Shown here: positions 1 to 12,923 of the stretch, piece by piece
Position numbering within the stretch: position 1 is the stretch's first letter
Layout of the letters: each line of letters starts with the position of its first letter
Assembly: GCF_001625215.2 (NCBI RefSeq)
Contig: NC_030389.2
Span: 33,221,454-33,285,453, forward strand
DNA from: Daucus carota subsp. sativus
Lineage: Eukaryota; Streptophyta; Magnoliopsida; Apiales; Apiaceae
Length of the DNA stretch: 64,000 nt
Reading direction: 5' to 3'
Notes under the pieces: generated by a model
The model's database searches: none
What the model was told of the DNA's origin: nothing
The model's input: only the letters and a program-made list of their open reading frames with translations
Program-made: the position numbers and the translations under genes

Positions 1-39
1 GTGCATTTAGCACTACTCTTTTGTAGAATTGAGACCGTA

Positions 40-855
40 GAGCATCTCCAACCATCATATATACTTGGTTATGTATTTAGCACCAACTATAGCATTTTCT
101 CATTTTGCATCCATGTTTAGCACCCATCGGAGTGAGTTTCTTTTACTTGGGTGCTATATTATAGATATAGCGTCACTTTTAGGACCTCCATACTCCATTA
201 GACTTGCTCTTGTGATTTTGATAAAAATACATTAGAATGGTTCAGTATATTTTTAATCTCGACAAATGAATAATCTTATTAAATGAATAAAAATTTTCGG
301 TCATAACTCTCAGACATATATTATATACTGAATGTGTGTGTTAGAGTTCATTAACATTTATGTGCACTGAATGATGATGTGTCAGTTTATGTGAAATATT
401 GTTTTTGTGTATATGTATAATTGGTGTACGAAAGTTTTGAGATAGAGTGATGTTTTGCCATTGTCGACATTAGCTCATTTTTATTTAAATATATCAAGGT
501 ATTGGTTTGTTCCGTTATCAGTTACTTTTTAATTATTAGTTTACAGTTTGAGTATTTGTTTTTGCATAAGAGCATTCTTACAACACCTTTAGCTGAATTA
601 GTTTGCTTGGCTTCTATGTGTCAATATTCGGAAAATATGTAAAAATAAAACTCTTCAACCTTGCAATCTCTTTGCAGTAAATATAGATAACCATGTTTGG
701 TTGACTATTTTTGTCGAACCAGCAAATCCCTTGGTTATAATTTTACCTTATGATAATTATACATAACATCATTGTAGTATACACCACTCCCCTAGCTAAA
801 ATTTTACATTTTAACATTTAGCCAACCATTTTACCTCTCACCATTGGAGATGCTC
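40..855. mobile_element. MITE-like element with GAGCATCTCCAA termini
   Basis: The sequence GAGCATCTCCAA at 40-51 is repeated in inverse orientation at 844-855, bounding about 816 AT-rich bases with no coding potential. Termini of this kind are common on short non-autonomous DNA transposons in plants. No clear target-site duplication was seen, so the superfamily is not assigned. The same terminal motif recurs near 18790 and 20395. It lies in the intron or upstream region of the DUF3326 gene. Confidence 0.45.
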
Positions 856-1433
856 CAAGTAAAAATGACTTACAGATGACATATAAGTTAAATTCTGAGA
901 AGTACGGATTATGTACTAATGTTGTTATATTTTTAGTTTGCATTCTGACTTCATAAAAAATGGATATTGTTCTTTTTAAAGGGTACTTTCTTGTTATTAT
1001 GTTATGCTTAATATAAGTTACACATTACAAATGATAGTAACTTATAAACAAAAAATTAGTGTTAAAAGTGCTTTAGAAATAACGTTTTACAAAATTTTGA
1101 GGATATTAGTTTATGTTCTGTTTATCATTATAGCTGTATTGTGATTTAAAACTTCCAAGTTTAATGACCATGTGTGATGGTATATTACATTCAAGTGATA
1201 TTATGAGGCTTATGCTCTCATTTCAAGAAAGGATGGGAGCTTGATTAAACATGAGGACATTTGGGTGTTTAATTTGGGAAATTTTGAATTTGATGAACAT
1301 TTGGTGATTCATTTTGAAACTTTTGAATTTCAAGTATGAAGAATAGGTACTTCATTTCAAAAATTTTGAATTTGAAGTATGAATCTGAATTGTGCAAGAA
1401 GCATTCTGTGGATGTAAACTATAACATTCGCAG

Positions 1434-4400
1434 GTTCTAAATGCAGCAATGCTATACTGGCCAATGACAAATGTGTTATATGTTGAGGGTTATGCTCTTG
1501 ATAGATTTGCAGAAGGCTTATGGGGACTACAACCAGTTCACCAAAATAGAGTATGCTTCAAACACTATCTTGATTCTTGTTGCTTCATTATTTATATTTA
1601 GGAATATACATATACAGTTGTCATGCCTGCTGACTTGTATATGACTTGCAGGTCGGATTGGTTCTTGATGCTGGGATAGAGAAAGAGCTTCTTCTTCGAC
1701 ATCTACAAGTGGTTGATGCAGCTAGGGCTTCTCTTGGCTTGCCTGTTGTTGAATACGCTGTCACTGATACCCCTTTGCAGGTATCACAAATATATTCCAT
1801 ACATAAATGTGGCATAAGTAGCTGCTTAACCCACAGAAGTTGATGACCATCGAATTATAGAGTGGTCTCTTGAAGGAAAATTCTGATGTATGCAATTTGC
1901 TTGTCATTGCTCATAAGCTTACGATAGATAATGCAAGTAAGTGAGGGGTAAATTAGAGAACTACTTTATTAAAATGAGACAATATTAAATCCAGAAGCCT
2001 GATAGATATAATGATATATGTTTTGTTTTACATTTGAGTCTATTGGAACATTAGAAAGTTTATCCAGAATTTATTTGGTAGCTTGATTGGAGGTGATCAG
2101 TGGTAGTCTTCTTGCTTGATTTCTTTTGTCTTTGGCTAATCAAGTGGTGTGTTTATTTCATATAAAATAAACAAAATTAGTGGAGTCCTAAGCTTTAAGC
2201 TCCAACAGGCTCCGCGACAGTACCTACCAGATGTTGTACTTAAATATATCTCCCTACAGGTGGAGAAGTGGGTCGATCCAAAAAGCGGCCAATCAACAGG
2301 GAGGATACAACATCCTGATTCCCTACTAAGAGCTGTACAAACATTGATTGACCGGTCAATGGTGAATGCTGTTGCAGTTGTGGCGCGGTTCCCAGATGAT
2401 GAATTTGAAGACACAGATGATTATCGACAAGGAATAGTAAGATGATTAAGTGGATAAGCACTTTTTTTTTTATCCAGAACAGTTTATTTGACATGAACCA
2501 ACTATCATTTCTTTAATTTAATCACCTTCTTATTGTGTCCTCTATTATTATTTATTATTTTGTTGCACAATTGCCTTCGGTGATGATTCAGATGTGCTGG
2601 AATCTTATTAGACTTGGATTCAAATACACTATCCTTAAGATGTCAACAACGTAGTAGTATTCTTTTATTGAATCTTAAATGACCAGTTCTGGGATTTTGC
2701 GAAATGCTTTTGTGAAGACCCTGCATATATTCTGGTTTATATTAGTGGAAGAAAAAGCTTATACCTCTTAACAATACAGTTTCTTCGTCCGATAGTATGA
2801 TCTCATCTTATATTACACTTGATTGTTAAGTTGCTATGATAAATGCTTTACATTAGTAGGTTTTGTATCAAACTTCTAGATACTTGTGTTAAGCTTATAT
2901 ACTGTAGCATTCCTCTGTCTCCACTATGATCATATCTTGTTGCATAAACTTATTATACTTCATATAATAATATAATGGTGTTTCCTCTTCAGGGAATTGA
3001 TCTTTTAGCTGGAGTGGAGGCGGTTATTAGCCATATGGTAGTGAAGAATTTCGGAATCCCCTGTGCACATGCTCCTGCTTTATTACCTATGCCTTTAAGC
3101 ACGCCAGTTAGCCCAAAAGCAGCTGCTGAAGAGGTGAGTGCAATCTTTCTGGAAAGCAAAGGATAAATTTTTCCATGTGATTGTTATCATGAATCATCTT
3201 GCTTCTATAAAATTTAAACAAGCAATAAGCTCAGTTTACAAAAGTGGTTGATTTATAATGGGTTGGAAGCCAACTCTTTTCTTTATAGAAAAACCAAATC
3301 TTTCTATAGCAGCTAATGACTTGTTTATTCTACTTCGCTAAGGGGAATATCTCAAACCTAAACACTCGGTCTCCCCCAGACTCCCCAAGGCCAACCCACC
3401 AAATTAAAAAAGAAGAAGAAGAAGAAGAAAGAATCCCCTTTCTTTTACCTAAACACCATCATGTTGTTGGTACTTGGTTTGAAATGTCTTATGGGTCTGA
3501 ATGCAAAATAGTAGATTTTGACATTGTTTTGCTGAGAGACTCGAATCAGTAGACATCGGTGGAAACCTTTTTGCATTTGTAGGAAGGCGGATTCCTTCAA
3601 GTAATTTGTTTCTCTTGTAAACTGAGGTTGATTAATATATATTGTAATGGATACTTCAGTGCAAAAAGAGGTTAGTGGCTGTAATTAGATTTTGGTTTAG
3701 GTCCACTTTCAATTTATGCTAGTTACAATGATACAAACCTTTTTTTTGATTGTATTTTTTTGAAGGTAAACGTGGATAATTTATAATTCTAGTTAGTAAT
3801 TATGCACAGATTTGGCCGACTAAAATTCCCTGCCCTCCCTTCAGTGGGGATATCTTCTAAGATTCTGAACCTCCTTTTTGGTTACTTATTTTAGTTTCTT
3901 ATTGAAAGTTCTGTAGCTGCTGAGTATATTCTGTGCATATGTTTATTTCAAGATCCTAGATTTTTCTATGCTTTTTGAACAAAAAAAAAAAGTATTTATC
4001 TATGTTCTGTCATGTGGCTGGTTTTAGTTGTTATAGTTATCCTCGGGTAAGCACTGCAGTAGGTATAATAGTTGGATATTTTAGTGTGGCAAGAAGAGTC
4101 ACTTCTTGCAATTTGCAAATTGCTGTGGGCTTTGTATCTGTAGATGGAATCATGTAAAATGTGCTTTATCCTGGTGCATGGTTTTAATTATGAATAAAAC
4201 ATTGCTTTTCTGTCAAGAAAATGTCCTAACAATGCACAAATGCCTCAGCTTTAATATCTTATCACCATTCATCAGATATACAACAATGTGGAACTGTGCA
4301 CGGCAGTAGAGTACTAATTCTGCAGCCCCATTGGAGAAAAAAAGTTATTGTTTTCTTGTTAGTTCATGTGTGTTCGACTTGTCATTTTTTCCCTCCCTAA

Positions 4401-5040
4401 ATCTCTTCCTTGTTTTGTTCATTTTATCTGACTCATTACACTATGCAGATTGGGTACACATTTTTACCCTGTGTCCTTGCTGGGCTAAGTAATGCACCAC
4501 AGTATGTGGTCGATCAGCGGGAAAGGGATTGCATATTGGCAAGTGATGTTGATAGTGTCATACTTCCTCTAGATGCTTGTGGAGGAGACGGGGCTCTTGC
4601 ATTTGCAAATCGCAAAAGGAACAAGGTACATACTAATGTAGCTAGTAGTATTAGGTGGTCAGCTGCTATTTATCGGTTATAAGTATATATGTTGGATTTT
4701 GTGCAGCCACTCATAATCGCAGTGGAAGAGAATACAACAGTTCTGAATGACACACCAGCTAAACTCGGAATAGAGGCAGTATGTTTCATAAAGACTTTTC
4801 GTGTTATATCCCCTCTTCATTAAATTCAAGACTAAAGTTAGAATTTAATAAATTTGCTTTGTAAAGTTGGGGGAATGTCTGTTTCAGGTAACAGTTTCCA
4901 ACTACTGGGAAGCCATAGGTGTCGTTGCAGCTCATAAGGCCGGAGTAGATCCATACTCTCTTCGCAAGAACAGAATCAAAAACATTCAACACAAGTCTTC
5001 GATTACTTCCAATGGCCATACTGTCGCCATAGCCAGATAG
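1434..5040 (+). CDS. DUF3326 family protein, 3' portion (5' exons outside window)
   Basis: Seven consecutive phase-0 exons can be read: 1434-1550, 1652-1780, 2260-2436, 2993-3133, 4449-4625, 4707-4778 and 4888-5040 (stop TAG). All introns are GT-AG. The joined protein (321 residues seen) begins at VLNAAMLYW and carries the stretches LPVVEYAVTDTPLQ, GIDLLAGVEAV, SDVDSVILPLDACGGDGALA and VSNYWEAIGVVAAHKAGVD. These match the plant/cyanobacterial DUF3326 family as I know it, a conserved protein of unknown function that is plastid-directed in plants by expectation. The N-terminal part, including the transit peptide, is not found in 1-1433, so at least one exon lies to the left. The intron 3134-4448 is long (1.3 kb) and holds a GAA microsatellite near 3411. 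Family assignment is strong; function is unknown. Confidence 0.9.
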
Positions 5041-6047
5041 TATGTGCACTCATATTCTTTTGATTAGATTCTTAAAATAATTTGGATTTAAATTTGTTAC
5101 GAGAAATTCGTCTATAATGCAGAACATCGTAGCATTTTTGTCCTGTTACCTTGAATTTAGGGATGGATGAATGGTCAAGTTATAAGCCTCATCTGAAATT
5201 TGAATTTTCATGTTAGACGACTCAACCACCTGGTATTATTTGTCAGCGATATCAATCATGACCCGAACCTGCACCTAAATTTATCGAGACAAACTTTAAA
5301 AGTTATTTGAAAGTTATCTGATTAATCCGAAATTAGAATTTCACTTTTAAAAACTTAAATTTTAATTTTTTTTTAAAATTTTAATGATTTTAGCTTGATC
5401 AGAAATGGACGAGCACGAAGAAGTACCATCAGTTATCCAAAATCATCGTAAATTGCCGTTAGGACTTAACTTTTGGTGCGAACAAGTCGCTCGTGTGCTC
5501 TACCAATAGCGTAGCAAGTCATCACTTCCTCCTATACACTAAATCGGACCATTGAATTATCTGTGTTTTTTCCTCCGAAACGTGCACATGTTCGTTTCAA
5601 CCATTAATAGAGTGATTTGATTGATTGATTGTAAAGCTACCAGCAAGTAGCAAGACGTTTGGACCGCTTGCACAGATATTTTACGATGATTATATCGAAC
5701 CTTTTTTATAAACCTTTTCAGAAAAGATTAATCAATTAATGATATGAGACCTCTCTTTCAATTTTAGTTTATATTTATTAATAAGTTACAATCTCACAAT
5801 AGAAAATTTATTCAATTAGTGACGTGAAGTCCTTCTTTTGATTTTAACTGATAAGTGTTTCTTTCGGATTTAATCCAAATTTATCAATAAATTACAATCT
5901 CATAAAAATGAAATTAAAAATATAATTATTAGCATGTACCGAAACATTCATAACAAAATGTGGTCATTTTAAACACTCCAACGAAACTCCTGTTGTACAA
6001 CTTACGTGTATCTTATCTTTAATGCAGAAGAATCATGATGCCAAATA

Positions 6048-6458
6048 CTCCGTCCGTCCCCCTCAATTGTTTACATTGAAAGGGGACATGGAGACCAAGA
6101 TAATGTATAAAAAATTAGTAAAGTTAGATGAAAAGTGGGTAAAGTGGTGGGACCTATCAATATTTAATAATAAATTTGAGATATTGGAAGAAAGTAGTGG
6201 GTGTAATAGTAGTTTTTATTGTTAAATATGAGATAGTAGGGGAAAATAGAAAGAAGAGTGGGTGAAGTGGTGGTATCTATTGATTTTTAATATATATAAA
6301 AAAGAGATAGTGGAGTAAAAAGAGTGTGAAAAAAAAAAGAAAAAACTGAAAAGTGGTGGGACTTATTAACTATTTTAGAAAGTTTTGTAATGTAAAAAAA
6401 ATGAGTGGGATGACTTAAAAATAAAATTGTTAAGAATCTGGTGGGATGGAAGGAACAG
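6048..6458. mobile_element. Degenerate Stowaway-like MITE
   Basis: The left end CTCCGTCCGTCCCC follows TA, and the right end GGGATGGAAGGAACAG precedes TA, an imperfect inverted repeat. The interior shares phrases such as GTGGGTAAAGTGGTGGGACC with the inverse of the element at 21928-22226, so it belongs to the same broad CTCCCTCCGTCC family but is diverged. Confidence 0.5.
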
Positions 6459-7159
6459 TAGAATTGTGTGAATATGCATGTGGGCATTTATTTATTGACT
6501 TTTTCTTTCTACGTACTTTTACCAAATTGTTTGTTTACGAAATTCAATTCTCGTACAAAAATATACCAACTGAGATAAACTCGTGACGATTAGTTAGTAC
6601 TAGTATGATTCGAGATAGTCGCCGTGAGTTCCAAATTGATCAGCGGATTTCAACATGACTTTATTTGCCGAAGTCGTATAATTTATAGTATTTAATAATC
6701 ATATTTTACTAATATTCTACATGACTAATTTTTATTTTTGTATTTCTTAGTTCTGATAGTTCGTTAGATTCAACTTTGATTAGCGTAAAACTAGTCAAGA
6801 ACTGATGCATATATATTATTATAAATGTTGAAACTAATATGCAAAATTTCTCGAATTCACGTACAGTTTCACACCGTGATTACCGCAATTCATATTATAT
6901 TAAGAAATTTATATTTATATATGATTGCTTCATTATCATCTACTTTTAACTTTCACCACTCATCATATCCACTTTTCCATTGAACGAGGAGCTGGGTCAT
7001 TTGAAAATGGAGCAATGACAAAGTTACGGTCGTAAGTAACTCGTAATAGTGGCGTGATTAATGATAATCTCATGATTAATGATTTAGTAATAACTGAAAG
7101 ACGAGGGTGTGAATTCCACAGAGGAGAGTTCACACCTTACTTTTCCAATATATGTTATA

Positions 7160-7707
7160 CTCCCTCCGTCCCCTTTTACTTGTCCCTTTTGAAAAAATAA
7201 CGCATCTTAAGAAAATGTTAGGTGGATATCTTGTTTTCATACATATCCCTAATAAATGTGATGAATTAGATAGAGTTGTGTATATATATACTCCCTCCTT
7301 CCCATATTAATAGTCCACTTTGTCAAAAAAAAATTTCCCATATTATTTGTCCATCTTCTTTGTCCAATACAAATTATAACAAGTTTCAATGTTAACATTA
7401 CTAGTTCACACAATTTTCATCATTTACGATGCAAATTATGTTGACTTTTAATCAAAATGAATGAAAACTTAGTACTTCTTAATGCATGGCAATGATAACA
7501 ACATAATACATTTAATACTTCTTAATTTGTGTGATTTATGCAAAGTGGACAATTAAAATGGGAAGGAGGGAGTATATGCTAGTCAAACATTGGAAGTTGT
7601 TACATTTTGAAAAAACATACAAAAAGTTGCTTTGAAAAGAGAAGTGGACAAGTAATTTGGGACAAAAAAAATTTTCAAAAGGGACATGTAAAAAGGGACG
7701 GAGGGAG
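7160..7707. mobile_element. Stowaway-type MITE (outer, hosts a nested copy)
   Basis: Termini CTCCCTCCGTCCCC and GGGACGGAGGGAG are inverted repeats flanked by TA on both sides, the Tc1/mariner target. The subterminal CTTTTACTTGTCCCTTTT pairs with AAAAGGGACATGTAAAAAG at the other end. The element is interrupted by the inner element 7292-7572. Confidence 0.85.
7292..7572. mobile_element. Stowaway-type MITE nested in the previous one
   Basis: Termini CTCCCTCCTTCCCAT and ATGGGAAGGAGGGAG with TA on both sides. It closely resembles 11218-11509 in end sequence (CCTTCCCA rather than CCGTCCC) and interior, so it is a separate subfamily that inserted into the outer element. Confidence 0.85.
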
Positions 7708-8790
7708 TATTATTCTTCTGGAGTAGACTATACTCAATTTTATTATTTATTTTTATGTAATTCTAGAAATCGGAAAAGTTAATTTTGTAAATAATTAATT
7801 TTTAATTATATGCAATTTTCAGGTAACATTCAATCAATTTGACCAGAGAATTGGTATAACATCATAGTTAATTTGAAATAGATGGAATATTAGTTAAAAT
7901 TTTATCTGAATTTGAGTAGTTTTTTTGTATTTTTCTATTATTTCTCTTCATAAATTAAACGATGCTATATTACTTTTCTTAAATTTGTAGGAACATATTG
8001 ATGATACCCTTGCGTCCATTTATTTTTGAATCCATGTATTAATCATTTATGAATGCCATGATTTGAATAAATATATGTATCTTTTACTGATTTACTGTAT
8101 ATATAAATATATATATCTTTTCCTCATTTATTGTATATAAAAATAATATGAATACCATGAGCCCATGATTTGAATATAAATAAATTCTTCATAATAATTA
8201 AAAGGAGTTCCACCTTTTAGACCTTCACATTTAGAATCTCAATCTTCAAGGGCAGGTTCTGTACATGGTCCTGGCCTGAGAGCTGATATTTGCCTTGGTA
8301 TAAATTTGACAACTAAACTCACAAAATTCTACTACAATTATTGAAACTCAGTTCATATACACTTTCTAATAAATCAGATAAACTAAAAATCCAAAACTAA
8401 ATCGCAATAATTTTTTTAGCAATATTAGAAATTGAAAACACATGTCAAATATCAAAAGAAACAAGCACGCAGTAACCTCACAACTCACAACTTTACGGCT
8501 CTATTATTTTTTATATAAAAAACAAGAAACCTCAAAATTTTGTTAAAATTAGGGGAAAGAAACGTTCAAGCACTTTTCTTAAAACACTAGATTTATTCAA
8601 CCGCATGCACTCCTTATTTGACCTATCTACTCGCATCAACATCATCAATTTACGTACCCATGTAACCATCTCTATAAATGTTTATTTATATCCCCTTTTT
8701 ACTTCATTCATTTCCTACACACTAAAAGGAAAGCAAAGAAAATTTATCCATCCTCGAGATTTTAGCAGAACTGGTCAGTTAACGAGAGTT

Positions 8791-9860
8791 ATGGGTAACA
8801 CCTTGGGAGGGAAGAAGACAACAAAGGTGATGAAGATCAACGGAGAAACAATCAAGTTAAAAACTCCGATTCAAGCCGGAGAAGTAACGAAAGACTATCC
8901 AGGCTTCGTTTTGTTAGAATCGGAGGCGGTTAAGCATTTCGGCATTCGAGCAAAGCCGTTAGGTATTTATCAAGAACTTAAGCCTAGAAGGCTTTATTTT
9001 CTTGTAGAGCTACCGAAGTTTCCGGAAGAAAAAGCGCCTAGAAAGATTAGGTCAGGGATCAACATGAGTGCTAAAGAGAGGCTGGATAGCTTAATGCTGG
9101 CGAGGCGCTCGGTCTCGGATCTTTCGTTGTTGAAGCCCAAGAGCAGTATGGTTGAGGAGGTTTCGAAAGAAAGTGTCGAAAATGATTCGAAAATGTTGAA
9201 GATTAAGATTAAGTTGCCGAAGGCAGAGGTGGAGAAGTTGATGAGGGAGAGTAAGAGTGAAGCTGAGGCTGCGGAGAAGATTATGGAATTGTATAAGAGG
9301 ATTAGTGCAAGTGTAGTGGAGGGGAAGGAGGTTCAGGAACATGGTTCGTCGGGGGCTCGTCGAGAAGTGCGGTGGAATGAGGGTGGTCTAGGAAGGATTA
9401 GTGGGGCAGTGAAGGCGCGTGAGGTACTCAACTTGCTTCATTTTGTGATTATTAAGTGAATTGTTATTATTTTTAAATTTTTTGGATAAAATCGGCTTTA
9501 ATTTTGTGGCATGTTGGCAGCAAGGTCTAGTTGCGTTAATTAAAGTACCTCTTGTCCTGCATCATAACCATCATGTTTGACCCTTTTCTCCCTTTTGTGC
9601 ATCTTCCATTTTCTCATTGACTTTATTGTTGGCCTCTCGTCAAGTAATATTTTCTAATATTACGGGTATATTTATAATCATTTTTAGTTAGTTGTCGAAT
9701 GTTTATTGATTCCGAATGGTCCTCGCATGCAAAAACATTTTGTAAGATGTTTAACTTTTTTCACGTCTATATAAATTCTAAGTTTGGTAGTTTATATTTA
9801 CAGAGGAGAGTTGGATTCATGGCCATCAACGAGGGAGAGACTCAAGTGGCAGTGGCTTGA
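8791..9860 (+). CDS. PADRE (DUF4228) domain protein
   Basis: Two exons, 8791-9423 and 9804-9860, give a 229-residue protein. The start MGNTLGGKKTTKVMKING is chosen over an in-frame ATG at 8605 because MGN plus a basic stretch followed by INGETIKLKTP is the usual PADRE N-terminus; Gly2 suggests N-myristoylation. The N-terminal domain continues with PGFVLLESEAVKHFGIRAKPL and RRLYFLVELP. The second exon encodes RRVGFMAINEGETQVAVA, the conserved C-terminal tail of the family, which proves the intron: reading through instead gives a non-conserved end at 9459. In Arabidopsis many PADRE genes are induced by pathogens and stress; the molecular role is poorly known. A Lys/Glu-rich, probably helical segment lies between the two conserved ends. 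Confidence 0.92.
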
Positions 9861-12804
9861 TATAAAATGAAAGCTGGAGGAATCGTATTCTAGACAGTCA
9901 ATTCTATCTCTCCAACTTTCGGCAGAGTTCTCAGAATCAAGAAAATGCACTAGCTTTATTATTGTAACAAATCGTGGAGGAAAGTGAGGGGCATTAGTTA
10001 ATCAACTTGAATCTGGGATATGTATTGACTTTTAGCTAGCTTTAGGGGATTATCAGCGAATGTAAATTATGAAAACACATCATGTGAACGCTTTCTTACT
10101 TTCTTCATTTACATTTCCTTGTCACAAGCTGATCAAACAATAGAGTAAAGTTCCATCATAATCCTTTAAAGATAAAAGTTTCGATTGAAAACAAATTTAA
10201 TAGATGGGGTGGAAATTGGAATAGGAATGAAGAGTGTCCCAACATTCCGTAAAGAGTCATTTACTTCGAAGTGGATTGAGTTTTCGATTCTCACTAACGG
10301 AACTCACTCATCATGAATAAATGACAATAGTCAGTCTTTGAGCTTTTATAAAGAAAATCAAAATCGACACTTATTTCAAAACCTGATTGTTATTGATCTT
10401 TCCCATTTGCTATATGGAATATTTTTAATAAAATGATTCTCTTGCGCATAGTGCTTATCCTCAAGTTTTCTTTTTCTGTCAACACTTATCCTCAAAGTTT
10501 TAGTTACATTAGAAATATCTTGCGTCTGGAAATATCCTATTTCATTCTTTGTAGATGATAAGGTGAGATTTTTTTTTTCTTTCTTTGTAAATGATAAGGG
10601 TTGAATATATTCGAACGTCGAAATTGAACCGGATACATGTCAAAGAGTATCTAGATCTAAACATGTTAGTCGAATCAGGTGGTGTTTCAAAAATATCAAG
10701 ACTACATGATACAAAAGTTCCTGCCTCAATCCCTTTTCAAAAGTTTGTTTGCTCTTCTATACCAAAGAAATGTCCAATCGCATAAGTTTGTTTGTTTTAT
10801 TTTCATCGTCATGGTTGTTAGATAAGTATTTATTGCTACTATACTGGAATAAAGTCAAAGATAAAAATTTTAAAACTAGTCCATGTGAAACTTATTTTCT
10901 AAATCCGTCCTTGATTCATGTAGTGCTATAGTATAAATCTGTACTGCTGCTCGCTTGTTAATCTCTGAATCTGAAAATGAAAATTGTATATCGGTTAAAA
11001 GCTATTAAAAACTTAAATTCTGAAAATTGTATATCGGCTAGAAGCTATTTATAGCTTAAATTTTAAGAACATGTCTCCAAAAATGTAAGCATGTGTCTAC
11101 AAATTTTGGTGAGTAACGGATTATAATTAATGCGCTTATTTAATGAAAATCGAAATCTCATATGCAAGTATTGATATATAAATTAGTAAATTTATTGTAT
11201 GATATGAGAATCTCATACTCCCTCCTTCCCATTTTAATTGTCCACTTTGCTCAAATCACACATATTAAGAAAAATTAAATATGATATGTTGTTATCATTG
11301 TTATGCATTAATTATACAAAAACACTACTAAATTTTCATTCATTTTGTTAAAAGTCAACATAGTTTGCATTGTAAATCATGAAAATTGTACATGCTAATA
11401 AATGTTAACATTGAAACTTGTATAAAATTGTATTGGACAAAGAAGTAGGACAAATAATATGGGAAATTTTTTCTTTGCAAAGTGGACTATTAAAATGGGA
11501 AGGAGGGAGTAAGTTTTATTTTGATAGGTAATCATTCTTTTCACCGTCCATGAGATATCCATTCTCGTAACGTGCATTCTCATACGCTCATTCCCAATCT
11601 CGACGTTCTCATCCACAATCCAAGTGTCCCCTTAATCAATCTATTGTAAGTGTGTATATTACATGGCTAAATGACATTCATATTTCCTTTCTCAGGATTA
11701 TGTTCTCTTATTTTAAATTGAAAAATAGAAACAGCTTTCGTTTAAATAAAAAATAGAACAGCTTCCGGTATGAAGAAGGGACAGTGGAAACTCGAGCTCG
11801 ATCAAGAAGATAATCTTAATTATGCGAGTTGCTGACCACAAATACTACTAGAACCAACCAGATTATTCGTCTTTGAAAACTATAAAACAACAATAATATA
11901 ATGTTTCGAACTCATCTTTGATATAAATTTTAATAATGCTCGTTATAATATTGTTGGCGAAATTGTGCGTATAAGACGTGGTATGTATATCTGCCATTGT
12001 GTAATTTAAAGTTTGACACGCTTTTCTCAGTTTAAGCGGGTAATATTTGGGTTTGTTCAGAAATCATAAATAAGGTAGTACATTTTTAAGTGTGCGAGTG
12101 AAGCTGAAAAATTGGTACAAGGTTTCCATGAAACCGATTAAGAGTAAATATATCAAGGGTACTCGTCTCTGACATATCATTGTCAGGGACATATTGAGTA
12201 ACATATAATTTTTTGGTTGTTGGATGAATATTCAGCACTCAGGATTATAATAAAATTTTAACATGTCGATGAGATTTTCTCCGTCTAGTGGTTAAAAAGC
12301 GTTAAAATTTTGTTATAATCCTGACTGCTAGATATTAATCCAACGGTTCAGAACCTGTATATTATTTAACAGATTCTTGGCAATCCTATGTCAGGGACCA
12401 GGACCCGTATATTAAACGCCAACAGATTCATACGTATAATTGAATGAAAATATTATATAAAAGTCACTATTTTATCGAAGGTTGAATAATAATATGTCAC
12501 AATATTTTCCTCAGCCTCCGTCGGCCATGAAATAAGACATCAGCAAGCGGAGTAAGACAAAGGACTTGCAAAGTGAGAACACTTTTTCATCTTTTTTATA
12601 TTAATCTATTTCTATATCGGCTGCTATATATGGCGTGCTCAACTAATTCTAATCACGTATCCCACTCTTTTAACATGTTTTTCTGCAGGAAAATTATCAG
12701 ATGTCTAGCAATGTATCAAAAATTGTCCCAAATACAAAGCATTGTCTACTTGTCCCTCAATTTATATTTTGAAAACCATCTATCACTTTCAAAGAGGCAA
12801 AGAG
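9861..12804. other. Intergenic spacer, no gene seen
   Basis: About 2.9 kb of AT-rich sequence between the PADRE and IDA-like genes. It holds one Stowaway MITE (11218-11509) and an imperfect palindrome around 12240-12330, where TCAGGATTATAATAAAATTT faces its inverse near 12305. Short open frames here show no domain or codon signal. Confidence 0.5.
11218..11509. mobile_element. Stowaway-type MITE
   Basis: Termini CTCCCTCCTTCCCAT and ATGGGAAGGAGGGAG are inverted and flanked by TA. Adjacent subterminal CCACTTTGC pairs with GCAAAGTGG. Same subfamily as 7292-7572. Confidence 0.88.
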
Positions 12805-12814
12805 CTATAAAAGG
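12805..12814 (+). promoter_or_regulatory. TATA box of the IDA-like gene
   Basis: CTATAAAAGG lies 110 bases before the start codon at 12924, a fitting distance for a plant core promoter with a short 5' UTR. Confidence 0.45.
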
Positions 12815-12923
12815 CAAGAAGCACTCTTAACCAACTCATGTCAAAGTTCTGCAGTCCTGTCTAGTGCATTTCTCAAATTTTATGCGCGAATCGGCAAATT
12901 AAATATCTGCAAGTGAGGCTGCG

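Larger units (their letters stand above)
5041..8790. other. Intergenic spacer with Stowaway-type MITEs
   Basis: No gene is supported in this 3.7-kb AT-rich stretch between the DUF3326 and PADRE genes. It holds the three Stowaway-like elements listed separately. The last 190 bases before 8791 are open in the PADRE frame but look like a 5' UTR, not conserved protein. Confidence 0.6.

Noticed and set aside
1..1433. First exon of the DUF3326 gene
   Set aside because: No open frame with splice sites matching the family N-terminus was seen; the region is MITE and intron-like.
8605..8790. 62 extra N-terminal residues for the PADRE protein
   Set aside because: The stretch is unlike any PADRE N-terminus; MGN at 8791 fits the family.
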